Positions 34,654 to 45,990 of a stretch of 64,000 nt of DNA are shown one piece after another. This stretch comes from Phycisphaerales bacterium (GTDB lineage Bacteria > Planctomycetota > Phycisphaerae > Phycisphaerales > UBA1924), in assembly GCA_040221175.1 (NCBI GenBank), contig JAVJVK010000004.1, positions 1,038,268 to 1,102,267 on the forward strand. Direction: 5' to 3'. The notes under the pieces are model-generated. The model made no database searches. It had not been told where the DNA came from and was given only the letters and a program-made list of their open reading frames with translations. The translations under genes and the position numbers were made by a program. Each line of letters opens with the position of its first letter. The first letter of the stretch is position 1.

Positions 34654-36849
34654 ATGACCCTCGAGCGTTCCCTGCGACTGGCGTTGATCTGGACGGCCCT
34701 GCTGGCCATCGGGATCTATGCCATCGCGGCCGAATCTTTGATGGTCGCGATCTTGGGCATGCCCAGCGCCTGGCTGTGCTGGTGGGCGGCGCACCAGCCA
34801 TGGGCGTCGAGCGTGCCACGGTTGATGATCAACGCGGTTCTGCTGATCGTCGTTGCGTTGGGCCTGGGGCTGGCGTCGCTGGACGGGCAGTTCAACGTGG
34901 AGCGCATTGCGGAGATGCTCGCATCGCTGCTGGTGATCAAGCTGTTCGACCGGCGAACGGCCCGCGACGCGGCCGAGGTACTGGCGCTCTCGGTCTTTCT
35001 GGTGTTCGGGGCGATCCTGACCAGCCTGAAGCTGAGCGTGGGCGTGACGCTGCTGGTGTTCTGCCCGTTGCTGGTGTGGGCCGCGCTGGTGCAGCAGGTC
35101 GTCGCCACCGAGGAACGCGTCGAGTCGTACCAGGAGTCGATCGGCGTGAGCCGGCGGCGTGCGCGCACGGGCGGCGCGATGGCCCGGGGCCTGCGGCGCA
35201 TGACCGGTGTCCTGACTATTTCGGCATCGCTCATCGCGGCGGCGGTATTCGTGCTGGTTCCCCGTGGCCTGGCGCCCAGCTTCCTGGGCGACCTGGGCGG
35301 CGAGCGCGGCTCGGTCACGGGGTATACCGAGACGGTGGAACTCGGCCGGGCCGGGCTGATCTCCGAAAGCCAGGAGAAGGTCCTGGACATGCGGGTTACC
35401 GATCGCAGCGGCGGCAACATGGGTGGCGCCGGGCGAGTGTACTACCTGCGTGGCGCGGTGCTTGATCGGTACGACGACGGCCGCTGGACCCGGGCCCGCC
35501 GCCAGCGCGACGGCTACCAGCGGATGGAGACCGGCCCGGAACTGTCGCTTCCGACCGGTGCGGTCCAGTCTCGTGCGGTGATCCGCCAGGAGATCTCGCT
35601 GCGCGAGCCACCGGGCCGCGGATCGGTGCTGTTTGCGATCCAGGAACCGTTCCTCTGGGAGTTCGCCGAGCCGCTTGAGTTCGTGCTGCACCGTGAGCAC
35701 GGCACGCTTCGCCTGGAGGACACGGCCAAGTCGCAGAGCTACACGGTGCTGTCGGGCCTGCCCGGGTCGCGGTCGTTGGGCGGCGCCCCGCCGGCGGCGA
35801 TGGACGCCGAGCGATTGGTGGACTTCGACTCCGCCCGCGTGCGCGAGTTGACCCAGCGCATCCTCGTTGAAGCGGGTCAGGTTGGCGATCGCATGCCTCG
35901 CAGCCCGACCGAGATTGCCAGTGCGACGCGCGCAATCCGCGACTACTTGTCGACGTTCACGTACACGCTGGACATCCTGCGTGCCCAGGGCGATCCGATC
36001 GAGTGGTTCTTGTTCGACAGGCAGGAGGGCCACTGTGAGTACTTCGCCTCGGCGATGGTGGCGATGTGCCGCAGCGTGGGCATCAACGCCCGCATGGTCA
36101 CTGGCTACGTGGCTGTGGAGTACAACGAGGCGACGGCGCAGTACACGGTTCGCGAAAGCAACGCCCACGCCTGGGTGGAGGTCGAGCACGCACCCGGGCA
36201 GTGGCGCCGGCACGATCCCACGCCGCCGGCCGATCTGGAGCGCGTGCACGCACCCGACACGAGCCTGGCGTCGATGGCGCGGCGCTGGGTCGACGCGCTG
36301 GAGTTCTTCTGGGTCGATTCGGTCGTGAGCTTCGATCGCGGCTCGCAGCGACGCGTGCTCGGAGCCGAGGAATCGGAGAAGGAGCCGCAGATCGCGGTGC
36401 TGGAGTCCATCGCTAGCTTCCTGGAGCGTGCCCGGGCCTCGGGCACGGTGGGCATCATCCAGGCCGTTCTGGCCGGCATGCTGGCCTTTACCGGCGTGCT
36501 GGTGATCACCATTTTGGCTCAGTCGTTCTTCCGGAGCTTGGGCATCGGGGGCGGGCGGGGGCCGAGGGTCCGCATCCTCGGCGGCACGCGCGACGTGGGC
36601 GAGTACCTGCTTCGAACGCTGGAGAAGGCGGGCCATCCCAAGCCGGGGTGGAAGCCGCTGCTGGCCCATGTTCAAGGAATGCCCGTTGGCGCCGAGGGCG
36701 CAGGCTTTTCGGACGTGGTGCAGCGGCTGTACGAGGCGCGGTTTGGTGGTCGTCCGCTGAGCCCCCAGGAGGCCCAGAACCTGAAGCGGGACATCGCCGA
36801 GGCCAGCCAGGCACTGGCCGAGCGATCTCGAGCGTCCGGCTCGGGCTGA
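34654..36849 (+). CDS. TgpA-like membrane transglutaminase (DUF3488 + transglutaminase)
   Basis: The 731-residue protein has an N-terminal block of about five membrane helices (residues 8-215, DUF3488/TgpA-N type) and a periplasmic domain with an intact transglutaminase triad: Cys461 in EGHCEYFASAM, His505 in SNAHAWVE and Asp521 in HDPTPP. A further membrane helix lies near residues 605-625 and a cytoplasmic C-terminal domain resembles DUF4129 (LRTLEKAGHPKPGW and RLYEARFGG). TgpA of Pseudomonas is essential and needs its transglutaminase activity. The DUF58 neighbour is the usual partner; a MoxR ATPase is not in the cluster. Confidence 0.88.
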   Translation: MTLERSLRLALIWTALLAIGIYAIAAESLMVAILGMPSAWLCWWAAHQPWASSVPRLMINAVLLIVVALGLGLASLDGQFNVERIAEMLASLLVIKLFDRRTARDAAEVLALSVFLVFGAILTSLKLSVGVTLLVFCPLLVWAALVQQVVATEERVESYQESIGVSRRRARTGGAMARGLRRMTGVLTISASLIAAAVFVLVPRGLAPSFLGDLGGERGSVTGYTETVELGRAGLISESQEKVLDMRVTDRSGGNMGGAGRVYYLRGAVLDRYDDGRWTRARRQRDGYQRMETGPELSLPTGAVQSRAVIRQEISLREPPGRGSVLFAIQEPFLWEFAEPLEFVLHREHGTLRLEDTAKSQSYTVLSGLPGSRSLGGAPPAAMDAERLVDFDSARVRELTQRILVEAGQVGDRMPRSPTEIASATRAIRDYLSTFTYTLDILRAQGDPIEWFLFDRQEGHCEYFASAMVAMCRSVGINARMVTGYVAVEYNEATAQYTVRESNAHAWVEVEHAPGQWRRHDPTPPADLERVHAPDTSLASMARRWVDALEFFWVDSVVSFDRGSQRRVLGAEESEKEPQIAVLESIASFLERARASGTVGIIQAVLAGMLAFTGVLVITILAQSFFRSLGIGGGRGPRVRILGGTRDVGEYLLRTLEKAGHPKPGWKPLLAHVQGMPVGAEGAGFSDVVQRLYEARFGGRPLSPQEAQNLKRDIAEASQALAERSRASGSG

Positions 36850-36916
36850 AGTCGGCAGCGGAACGGCTCGATATGGGTCTTAGCGGCCGGCGATGGCCGC
36901 AGCCGGAGACCCAAGC

Positions 36917-37768
36917 ATGAACACGAACCGATCCCGCACCGAGCGTTGGCGCGAGTGCCTGAGCCAGATCCGCGATCGCGGTGGATCGCTCGAGGTCAGC
37001 GTGGACGTGGGCGACGCGTCCGCGGTGGGCATGGCCAACCTCGTCTGGCGTGTCCGGCTGCTGGGCATCGACGACGAGCGGCTCGTGCTCGAGCAGCCGG
37101 TGGCCCTGGGGCAGACCATGCGCCTGGAGCCCGGCCTGAACATCATCGTGGCCATGTCGATCGGGCAGAACCGGTGGATGTTCCGCACGCGATCGATCGA
37201 ACCTTCGGCGGGCGATATGCGCGGCCTGCTGCACGTGGCGGCGCCGACACTGGTCGAGCGATGCCAGCGTCGAGACTTCTTCCGGGCCACGACCGCGGGC
37301 TTCAACCTGCCGCTGGTCCAGGGCTGGCGTCTGGTCGATCCCGAGACGGCGGTGGCGGCCGAGGTGGCCAGCCGCATTCCCTTCGAAGACGGCACCGCTG
37401 CCGGGTCGGGCCGGCGCGGGCTGGAGGCGCCGGTGTCGCTCATGCCCGAGGTGGCCGGCGCCTTCCAGGGCCAACTCGTGAACGTGGGCGGTGGCGGCGC
37501 CGGGCTGATGGTGCCGCCTGCCTCGCGACCGAGCTTCGACTCGAGTGGCCGGTACTGGTTGAGGCTCGATCTTGGGAGCGACATGCCCGGGCCGCTGGCC
37601 GTCACGGCACGCTGCGTGCACCAGCACCTGGACAGCTCGCAGAACCTGCACCTGGGCTTCGCGTTCGATTTCTCGCTGCACGCCGAGCATCGCGACTTCA
37701 TCGTTCGGCAGATTACCGGGTACGTCGAGCGTGCCACGGGCATGCAGCGGTCTCGCCAGGCGGGCTGA
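36917..37768 (+). CDS. YcgR/PilZ-like c-di-GMP-binding protein
   Basis: The 283-residue protein has a YcgR-N-like beta domain (residues 1-110) and then the PilZ signature RCQRRDFFRA (Arg115-Arg123), with the second PilZ element as NVGGGGAGLMVP in place of the usual D/NxSxxG. A C-terminal LHLGFAFDFSLHAEHRDFIVRQITGYV completes the domain. PilZ proteins bind cyclic di-GMP and control motility or exopolysaccharide. The altered second motif leaves binding uncertain. It starts 67 bases after the TgpA-like gene. Confidence 0.78.
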   Translation: MNTNRSRTERWRECLSQIRDRGGSLEVSVDVGDASAVGMANLVWRVRLLGIDDERLVLEQPVALGQTMRLEPGLNIIVAMSIGQNRWMFRTRSIEPSAGDMRGLLHVAAPTLVERCQRRDFFRATTAGFNLPLVQGWRLVDPETAVAAEVASRIPFEDGTAAGSGRRGLEAPVSLMPEVAGAFQGQLVNVGGGGAGLMVPPASRPSFDSSGRYWLRLDLGSDMPGPLAVTARCVHQHLDSSQNLHLGFAFDFSLHAEHRDFIVRQITGYVERATGMQRSRQAG

Positions 37769-38104
37769 GCGACCGTTTCTTTAGAATCATTCTGGATGTC
37801 AGCGCGGCGCTGAGACCGGATGAAGACTGCAACCGCGCGGTCAGGGTTCTGCTATACTCGTTCGGCTGGGGGGGAACACCCGGCTGACGCTCGATCGACG
37901 CGGCTCGAACATCACCCTGATTTCTCGCATTGGGCGACGATGATCGCCCGACGCGTTCAAGGCCACCACGCAATCGGGTGGCGGCAACCAGGCCAGTGGA
38001 CGCGACGCCGACACCCCGGCGGTTGCGTCGTAGGGCGATTGTTCGCGAGAATCCGTGTCGGCTCGGGCGTGCGATGCACGCTTCATTCGATTTGAGCCGC
38101 CGCG
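37769..38104. other. Intergenic region upstream of RNase Y with possible RNA
   Basis: This 336-base spacer has no protein gene. It contains an extended -10 element (TGCTATACT, 37850-37858) with no good -35. Downstream of it are GC-rich segments with pairs of complementary stretches, for example CGGCTGGG...CCCGGCTG around 37862-37885. It ends at the RNase Y start. It may be a long rny 5' leader or an independent small RNA; sequence alone does not decide. Confidence 0.45.
37850..37858 (+). promoter_or_regulatory. Extended -10 promoter element upstream of rny
   Basis: TGCTATACT matches the extended -10 form TGNTATAAT with one mismatch and lies about 250 bases upstream of the RNase Y start. The -35 region (about 37830) is not consensus, as allowed for extended -10 promoters. 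The long distance would give a long untranslated leader or a separate transcript. Confidence 0.4.
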
Positions 38105-39667
38105 ATGCCCGAACTCATCTCCATCCTGATCGGCCTTGGCGGCCTGATACTCGGCGTCCTGGTCGGGCTCTTTGCGCACGGTCGGTTGATTTCCCGAACG
38201 CTTTCTCAGGCGCGAGACGAGGCTGCCTCGATCACCGAACGGGCCCAGACCGAAGCCGAGGCCATCCAGAGCAAGGCCGAGGCCGACGCCGAAAAGCGCG
38301 TCCACCAGCGGCTGCGCGAAGTCGAGGACGAACTCGACGAGGAACGCAAGCGTCTGCGCCAGGAAGACAAGGCGCTGTCCAAGCGTGAGTCGACGCTGGA
38401 CAAGGCCGAGTCTCGCCTGCAGGACCGCGAAAAGCAGGCCGACAAGCGCGACCGGGAGTTGCACGAGCAAGCCTCGACCCTCGACGAGCGGGCCGCCGAG
38501 CTCGAGGGCCTGATCGAGCGGCAGACCCGTGCGCTCGCCGACGTCGCGGGCATGAGCGTTGAGGAGGCCCGTGAGGCCTACATCGAGCGTGTCTCGGAGG
38601 ACTCGCGCCACGAAGCCGCCGCCGTGGCTCGAAAGATCACCGAAGAGGCCGAGAGCCAGGCCCGCGAACGCTCCACGGAGATTCTGCTCCAGGCTGCCCA
38701 GCGATACGCCGGCGAGTTTGCCACCGAGCACCTGGTACGGTCGGTTGCCATTCCTAACGACCAGATGAAGGGCCGCATCATCGGTCGCGAGGGTCGCAAC
38801 ATCCGGGCCATCGAGAAGATGACCGGCGTGGACATCATCGTGGACGACACGCCCGGCGTGATCACGGTATCGTGCTTCGACAAGGTGCGCCAGGCGGTGG
38901 CGGTCGAAGCGCTCGAGCGACTGATTTCCGACGGGCGCATGCACCCCACCCGCATCGAGGAGACCGTCGAAAAGGTCAAGAGCGAGTTCGAGGAGCGCAT
39001 CCGCAAGCACGGCAAGGATGCGCAGATGGAGGTCAAGATCGGCGGGCTGCACGCCAAGGTCATCGAGGCCATGGGCAAGCTGCACTACCGCACGAGCTAT
39101 GGGCAGAACGTGCTGGCCCACTCCATCGAGGTGGCGACCTTCAGCCAGATCATCGCCGACCAGCTCGGGCTGAACGGCAAGCTCGCGCGGCGTTGCGGCT
39201 TCCTGCACGACATCGGCAAGGCCATGGACCACGAGATGGAGGGCGGGCACCCGAAGATCGGCATGGACTTCGCCAAGCGATATGGCGAGAAGGAGCCCGT
39301 GCTGAACGCCATCGGCGGGCACCACGGCGACATTCCGTCGACCAGTTTCTACACGCCCATCGTGATGGCGGCCGACGCACTCAGCGGCGCCCGGCCCGGT
39401 GCGCGACGTGAGTCGATGGAGCTGTACATCCAGCGGCTGAACGATCTTCAAGACATTGCACTGGCGCACAAGGGCGTGACCGAGGCGTATGCCGTGCAGG
39501 CGGGCCGCGAGGTTCGCGTCATGGTGGACGCCAAGAAGGTGAGCGACGACGAGGCGCACTACGTGGCGACACAAATCGCCAAGCGGGTGGCCGACGAGAT
39601 GACCTTCCCGGGCGAGATCCGGGTAACGGTATTGCGAGAGACTCGGGCGGTGGAGATCGCGAGGTAA
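38105..39667 (+). CDS. rny: Ribonuclease Y
   Basis: RNase Y is a membrane-anchored endoribonuclease that starts mRNA decay. The 520-residue protein has an N-terminal membrane helix (about residues 5-24), a long charged coiled coil (residues 30-170), a KH domain with MKGRIIGREGRNIRAIE, and an HD domain with FLHDIGKAMDH and GGHHGD metal-binding motifs. Length and order match the family. The stop shares one base with the next ATG (TAATG), so translation is probably coupled. Confidence 0.97.
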   Translation: MPELISILIGLGGLILGVLVGLFAHGRLISRTLSQARDEAASITERAQTEAEAIQSKAEADAEKRVHQRLREVEDELDEERKRLRQEDKALSKRESTLDKAESRLQDREKQADKRDRELHEQASTLDERAAELEGLIERQTRALADVAGMSVEEAREAYIERVSEDSRHEAAAVARKITEEAESQARERSTEILLQAAQRYAGEFATEHLVRSVAIPNDQMKGRIIGREGRNIRAIEKMTGVDIIVDDTPGVITVSCFDKVRQAVAVEALERLISDGRMHPTRIEETVEKVKSEFEERIRKHGKDAQMEVKIGGLHAKVIEAMGKLHYRTSYGQNVLAHSIEVATFSQIIADQLGLNGKLARRCGFLHDIGKAMDHEMEGGHPKIGMDFAKRYGEKEPVLNAIGGHHGDIPSTSFYTPIVMAADALSGARPGARRESMELYIQRLNDLQDIALAHKGVTEAYAVQAGREVRVMVDAKKVSDDEAHYVATQIAKRVADEMTFPGEIRVTVLRETRAVEIAR

Positions 39668-40182
39668 TGGCGACGATCAACCCCGCGAACCTATCCGGGG
39701 ACGTCGCGGCCATCTTGCTGGCGCACGGTCGCTCTGCCGACGAGGAACTGCTCGCGACGTGCCGGCCCTTGAGCGATGCGCAGCTCGACCAGCACTTCGA
39801 GATGGGGCCGGGCTCTTTGCGCAAGGTGCTGATGCACAACCTTGGGGCCGTGCGCATCTGGGCGGACATCTATCGCGGCGAGGGCATGCGGCCGTGGCTG
39901 CCCGAGGAGGGCGACATGGATGTTCCCGCGATGGAAAGCACGGCGAGGGCGCTCCATGACGAGTGGACTGATCTTGCCGGACGGTTCGACCTCGGCGAAA
40001 TGATCGAGCGGACCGTGAACGGCTCAATCCGTCGGCACACGCGGGCCCACATCATCGCCCACGTGACCACCCACAGCGTGCACCACCGGGCCCAGGCCAT
40101 CAACATGCTGCGGAAGCTGGGCGTGGAGCAGCGCCCGACGGGCAGCGTACTTTCGTGGGTGTATGAGCACCTGAAGCCGTAA
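39667..40182 (+). CDS. DinB family protein
   Basis: A 171-residue four-helix DinB-type protein with the expected histidines: MHNLGAVRIWADIYRGEG (His near residue 57) and HIIAHVTTHSVHHRAQAINMLRKLG (histidines near residues 127-140). These bind a metal in characterised members. The end GSVLSWVYEHLKP matches short family members. The overlap with RNase Y suggests co-expression, but a functional link is not evident. It is the second DinB-like protein of the window. Confidence 0.85.
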   Translation: MATINPANLSGDVAAILLAHGRSADEELLATCRPLSDAQLDQHFEMGPGSLRKVLMHNLGAVRIWADIYRGEGMRPWLPEEGDMDVPAMESTARALHDEWTDLAGRFDLGEMIERTVNGSIRRHTRAHIIAHVTTHSVHHRAQAINMLRKLGVEQRPTGSVLSWVYEHLKP

Positions 40183-40224
40183 GCCATCGGTTGGCCGCCC
40201 GGCCCTGCTAGCATCATTTGAACG

Positions 40225-40317
40225 CTCGGGGCGCCTCCGCCTTCCTGAATGGGACGGCTGGCGGGGGCTGAGACGCACCCGCACCACCTGATCCGGGTCA
40301 TGCCGGCGGAGGGAACG
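40225..40317 (+). promoter_or_regulatory. TPP riboswitch (THI element) controlling thiC
   Basis: The conserved core is visible: CTGAGA at 40268-40273, ACCCGC, then CACCTGATCCGGGTCATGCCGGCGGAGGGAA up to 40314, with the 5' P1/P2 strand near 40225-40235. The P3 arm is longer than in the minimal element and holds a GC-rich insertion (about 40236-40262). The 3' GGAGGG, part of the conserved core, is about 8 bases before the thiC ATG and would serve as its ribosome binding site, so TPP binding probably blocks translation of thiC. Confidence 0.95.
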
Positions 40318-40321
40318 CGCC

Positions 40322-42231
<1,910 letters not shown>

Positions 42232-42235
<4 letters not shown>

Positions 42236-43752
42236 TAGAGCACTATTGGGCGCAAGCCCGCATCTCTGGATCGCTCGGCCATGACTTGGCTGTGCAAGTA
42301 TGAAGAGATCAAGACCGCCGAGCCCTTCGGCGGTTTTTCAATACCCACGACAGGCCACCCCCACAGCGTTGTGCCATGGTTCTTCGGGTCGTCATCGATG
42401 ACGCACACCACGTCGACACTCGCAAGCACCTCGGCGATGGCCTGGGTGTGGCGGCCGGCGCCGTAGATGGCGATGGGGCCCTCGATGTTGGCAAGGGCCC
42501 TAGCGGCGCGCTCGGCGGCGTCGGGCGGGGCGCTGCCGCCGGATGTCCGTGCGTGCGCGGACGTGAGGGTGCAGGGGCGATCGAGCGGCCACCAGCGTGG
42601 TTCGGCGGCGAGGGCTCGTTGAAACAACTGCTCGCAAGCCTGGCCGTGGACATCAATGCTGTATCTCTGGGTCGCGCGTTCGTAAGCCGCGGTGCGCATG
42701 CCATCGAGCGTGTCGCGGTCGGCGGCGAGCGACTCGATGGCGCCTGCCATGCGATGGGCGATCGCGTGCTCGCCCTCGTGGTAGCCAGCTTCGATCAGCA
42801 TTCCTGAAACGCCGTGTTCGATGGCCTCGGCGGCGCCCGACTCGACACGGGTGACGATGGGCGCAACGCCGCTGGCCATCGCCTCGAGCATCGCGACACT
42901 GAGCCCCTCGTAGCGCGAGGCCAGTAGCAGCGCGTCGGCGGCCGCTATCTTCGGTCGCAGCTCGCTTTGGGGCAGGCCGTCGATCCGCCGCGCGTTCGGC
43001 AGGCCTTCGAGCCGCCCGTCGACCTCGGCGGCGGCGGGACCATCGCCAGCGAGCGTGAGTTGGTGCGGCACGGCGCGCTCGTGCAGGATTCGAGCAACCT
43101 CGCACAGCACGCCGATGCGCTTTTGCTCGTGCTCCATGCGGCCGGGATAGATGAGCTCGATGGAGGGCTGCTCGCGAGGCCGCGGTCGTTCGCCGAGTTC
43201 GACGCCGTAGGGGATACGGTGGATGTCGGCCGACCGCCACGGCAGTCGCTCGCGCAGCTTGGTGGTGATGTGCTCGCTGACGCAGGCGATGGCCGACAGG
43301 ATGGGCTCGTAGTTCTGGAGCATCGAGGCATCGAACGGGTTGTCGCTGTGCTGCCAGCCGATGACGCGGACTCGGTCGGCGTGGGTCGACGCGAGCGCGG
43401 CCGTGGCGGCGTAGCAGTTGGCCTCGAGGCTGGGCAGCACGATGACCGGCTGGTCCCTTGACCAGCCGAGCGATTCGAGGGCGGCGCGGTAGGCCTCGAC
43501 GACCGGGGCGAGCGGCTCGCCGGGCGCATCGATGGGCGGCAAATGCCGCAAGTCGACCAGTTCGACCCCGTCGCGCAGGGCATGGTCGACGCGGACATGG
43601 CCCGGGGACTCTCGATGGGCCGCGACGATGACACGCCAGCCGCGGTCGGCCATGGCCCCGGCCAGGCGGAGCCCCCAGCTCACCACGCCGTTGACGCCCA
43701 GGCCCTGTGGCATGGCGATGAGCAGCGCGGGAGCATTGGCACCGTTGGGCAC
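42232..43752 (-). CDS. GT4-type glycosyltransferase with C-terminal Rossmann domain
   Basis: The 506-residue protein has a GT-B glycosyltransferase (residues 1-390): VGWQHSDNPFDAS-type acceptor region, LIYPGRMEHEQKRI, ALLLASRYEGLSVAMLEAMASGVAPIVT with the conserved E-x7-E motif, and IEHGVSGMLI. After a linker near residue 400 a second domain starts at GPIAIYGAGRHTQAIAEVLA and ends near SSYLHSQVMAERSRDAGL, resembling the N-terminal part of PglD-like acetyltransferases or nucleotide-sugar enzymes. GTG at 43752 has a GGTGGGG tract upstream. The thiC terminator overlaps its 3' coding end. Confidence 0.82.
42314..42338 (+). terminator. Rho-independent terminator of thiC
   Basis: ACCGCCG and CGGCGGT pair around a 7-base loop and are followed by TTTTC, 80 bases beyond the thiC stop on the plus strand. 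The stem lies inside the coding end of the convergent glycosyltransferase gene. Confidence 0.82.
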
Positions 43753-43824
43753 ACCCCACCATCGGTCACATCGGGGCTTCCAGCGCACTTGCGCGGCTCG
43801 GCGATCACGCGCCAACGATTCGAG

Positions 43825-44721
43825 ATGCCTTCGCGCTACGACCTCATCGCCATCGACCTGGACGGCACCCTCGTGGGCCGCACGGGCATGATCTCGGACG
43901 AGAATCTCGCCGCCGTCCGGCGGGCGCGGCAGGCGGGCCTGGGCGTGACGATCTGCACGGGCCGGGTGCTGAGCGAGTGCCACGCGATGCTCGACCTGCT
44001 CGGGCAGCTCGACCCGGTGGTGGTTTCCGGAGGAGCGCAGATCGCTTGCGGCCGCGAACGGCGAACGCTGGACGGGCTGAGCCTGGACAGCGGACTGATC
44101 GACCGCGTAACTGAACTGGCCAGTGGGCTCGACCTGGCCATGATGATCCAGAAGGAACGCGATCACGCGGGGTATGACTACGTGATCCTGCCGGCGGGCA
44201 ACGATCCCGACGCCGAGTTGCACCCGGTGCTCAAGCTCTGGAAGGTTGACAAGAACCGCAACGAGGCGATGGGCATCGAGTATCGCATCGGGCGCGAGGG
44301 ACCCATGCACCACATCCCCAGCGTGCGGGCGGTGGCCTCGGGCTCGGCCGACGAGATCGCCAAACTGAGCGCGGCGCTGGCCGACGAATTATCGGGAATG
44401 GCGATGTTCCACGCGTTTCCGCTGAGCACGCACGTGCCCGAGGGGGCCGACCCGCCGCACGTGCTTGAGGTGTTCCCCAACAGCGCCGACAAGTGGAGCG
44501 CCCTGAAGAAGCTGGCCGACCGCGTGGGCGTCTCGCACGACCGCATCGCGGCCATCGGCGATCAGGCCAACGACGTGCACATGCTCGAGGGCGCGGCCCT
44601 GGGCGTGGCGATGGGTGAAGCGCCCGACTTCGTGAAAGCCAAGGCCGACCGCATCGCCGAGCCGTGCGCCGAGCACGGCGTGGCGCTGACCATCGACCGC
44701 ATCCTCAGCGGCGAGTGGTGA
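43825..44721 (+). CDS. HAD-superfamily phosphatase, Cof type (HAD-IIB)
   Basis: The 298-residue protein shows HAD motif I as DLDGTLVGR (residues 11-19), motif II ICTGR, and motif IV GDQANDVHML, the Cof/HAD-IIB arrangement with a cap domain between motifs II and III. Family members dephosphorylate sugar phosphates, pyridoxal phosphate or flavin-related substrates. The insert HAFPLSTHVPEGADPPHVLEV is consistent with the cap. The gap to rsmA is 4 bases, so co-transcription is likely. Confidence 0.9.
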   Translation: MPSRYDLIAIDLDGTLVGRTGMISDENLAAVRRARQAGLGVTICTGRVLSECHAMLDLLGQLDPVVVSGGAQIACGRERRTLDGLSLDSGLIDRVTELASGLDLAMMIQKERDHAGYDYVILPAGNDPDAELHPVLKLWKVDKNRNEAMGIEYRIGREGPMHHIPSVRAVASGSADEIAKLSAALADELSGMAMFHAFPLSTHVPEGADPPHVLEVFPNSADKWSALKKLADRVGVSHDRIAAIGDQANDVHMLEGAALGVAMGEAPDFVKAKADRIAEPCAEHGVALTIDRILSGEW

Positions 44722-44725
44722 TCGC

Positions 44726-45586
44726 GTGCAGACGCTCGCCGAGATCAAGGCACTACTCGACTCTCGCGGCCTTCGCCCGAAGCGCTCGCTGGGACAGAAC
44801 TTTCTGACCGATCAGAACCTGATCCTGAAGCTCGTCAATGCGTGTGCGGTTGGTCTCGACGACCGCGTACTGGAGGTCGGCCCCGGCACCGGCACGCTGA
44901 CCGAAGCACTGCTGGACACCGGCGCGCAGGTACTGTCGTGCGAGTTGGACGACGCGCTGGCCGAGTTACTCCGTGAAGGGCTGGGCGCCCGGAATAACTG
45001 GGCATTGGTGCATGGCGACTGCCTGGATGGAAAGCGGGCGTTGCATCCGGACATCGTCGCGTGGCTCGGCGATGGGCCGTTCAAGCTCGTTGCGAATCTA
45101 CCATACGGCTGCGCGACGCCGCTGATGTCCACGCTCTTGCTGCACTACCCCGCCTGCGGCGTGCTGGGCGTGACGATCCAGAAGGAACTGGGCGACAGGT
45201 TGCTCGCCGGGCCCGGCTCGCGTGACTACGGCCCGCTCTCGGTCATCGCGCAGGCAACCTGCGAGGTCGAAAAGATCGCGCACCTGCCGCCGGCGTGCTT
45301 CTGGCCCAGGCCGGGGGTGGACAGCTCGATGCTCGTGCTACGCCGGCGGGCCCAGCCGATGGGCGATCCGCACACGCTCAGCATGGTGTGTGCCGCGCTG
45401 TTTCAGCAGCGCCGCAAGCGGATCGCCAAGCCGTTGCGCGATTTGCTTGGCGATCGTGAGCCGCCCAAGGGCGTCTCGCCCGACATGCGGGCCGAAGAGG
45501 TCTCGTTGGACGCGTTTTGCCGGCTGGCGGACGCCGTGTCAGCGATTGACCATGAACAGGGCCGTCTGGGTGAAGAACACGCGTAG
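44726..45586 (+). CDS. rsmA: 16S rRNA adenine dimethyltransferase
   Basis: RsmA (KsgA) dimethylates two adjacent adenines near the 3' end of 16S rRNA during small-subunit assembly. The 286-residue protein shows LGQNFLTDQNLI, the SAM-binding VLEVGPGTGTLTEAL and NLPYG (residues 124-128), the IV motif of rRNA N6-methyltransferases. The GTG start at 44726 directly follows the HAD gene. The 3' end overlaps the convergent globin gene by 48 bases. Confidence 0.95.
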   Translation: MQTLAEIKALLDSRGLRPKRSLGQNFLTDQNLILKLVNACAVGLDDRVLEVGPGTGTLTEALLDTGAQVLSCELDDALAELLREGLGARNNWALVHGDCLDGKRALHPDIVAWLGDGPFKLVANLPYGCATPLMSTLLLHYPACGVLGVTIQKELGDRLLAGPGSRDYGPLSVIAQATCEVEKIAHLPPACFWPRPGVDSSMLVLRRRAQPMGDPHTLSMVCAALFQQRRKRIAKPLRDLLGDREPPKGVSPDMRAEEVSLDAFCRLADAVSAIDHEQGRLGEEHA

Positions 45587-45964
45587 CTCGCGGTAGAGGT
45601 CAGGCTCCAAGCCCATGTCATCCAGCGAAGCGAACATGAGCTCGAGCCATCGCTCGGCGGCGGCGTGGTCGATGGCGAACGGCATATGCCGCATACGCAG
45701 GCGCGGGTGGCCGTGCTGATCGCTGTAGGTGGTGGGCCCGCCGAAGCGTTGGATGAGGAAGTCGCGCAGGCGGACGCGGGCCTCTTCCATGTATGGGGCG
45801 ACGGCATCGTCGTCGTTCGCGCGAACACCATGCAACTGCGCAAGGTGCTGGCGATACATTGGGGCGAGGATGTCGTCGCCCGGCACGGCGTCGTAGAAGC
45901 CACGGGTAAGGCGATCGAAGCCTTCGTGGCCCAGGCGTTGATAGGGGGTTTGAGGCTCAGTCAC
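45539..45964 (-). CDS. Truncated haemoglobin, group II (GlbO-like)
   Basis: The 141-residue protein fits group II truncated globins: FYDAVPGDDILAPMY with Tyr B10, the phenylalanine-rich DFLIQRFGGPTTY, and the proximal haem His93 in RLRMRHMPFAID, followed by the G helix RWLELMFASL with Trp G8. Such globins bind oxygen or detoxify NO and peroxide. It overlaps rsmA by 48 bases at the 3' ends. Start context is GC-rich and ordinary. Confidence 0.92.
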   Translation of the reverse strand: MTEPQTPYQRLGHEGFDRLTRGFYDAVPGDDILAPMYRQHLAQLHGVRANDDDAVAPYMEEARVRLRDFLIQRFGGPTTYSDQHGHPRLRMRHMPFAIDHAAAERWLELMFASLDDMGLEPDLYRELRVFFTQTALFMVNR

Positions 45965-45990
45965 GCGAGATCGTTGGCGCGCCGAGCGTA

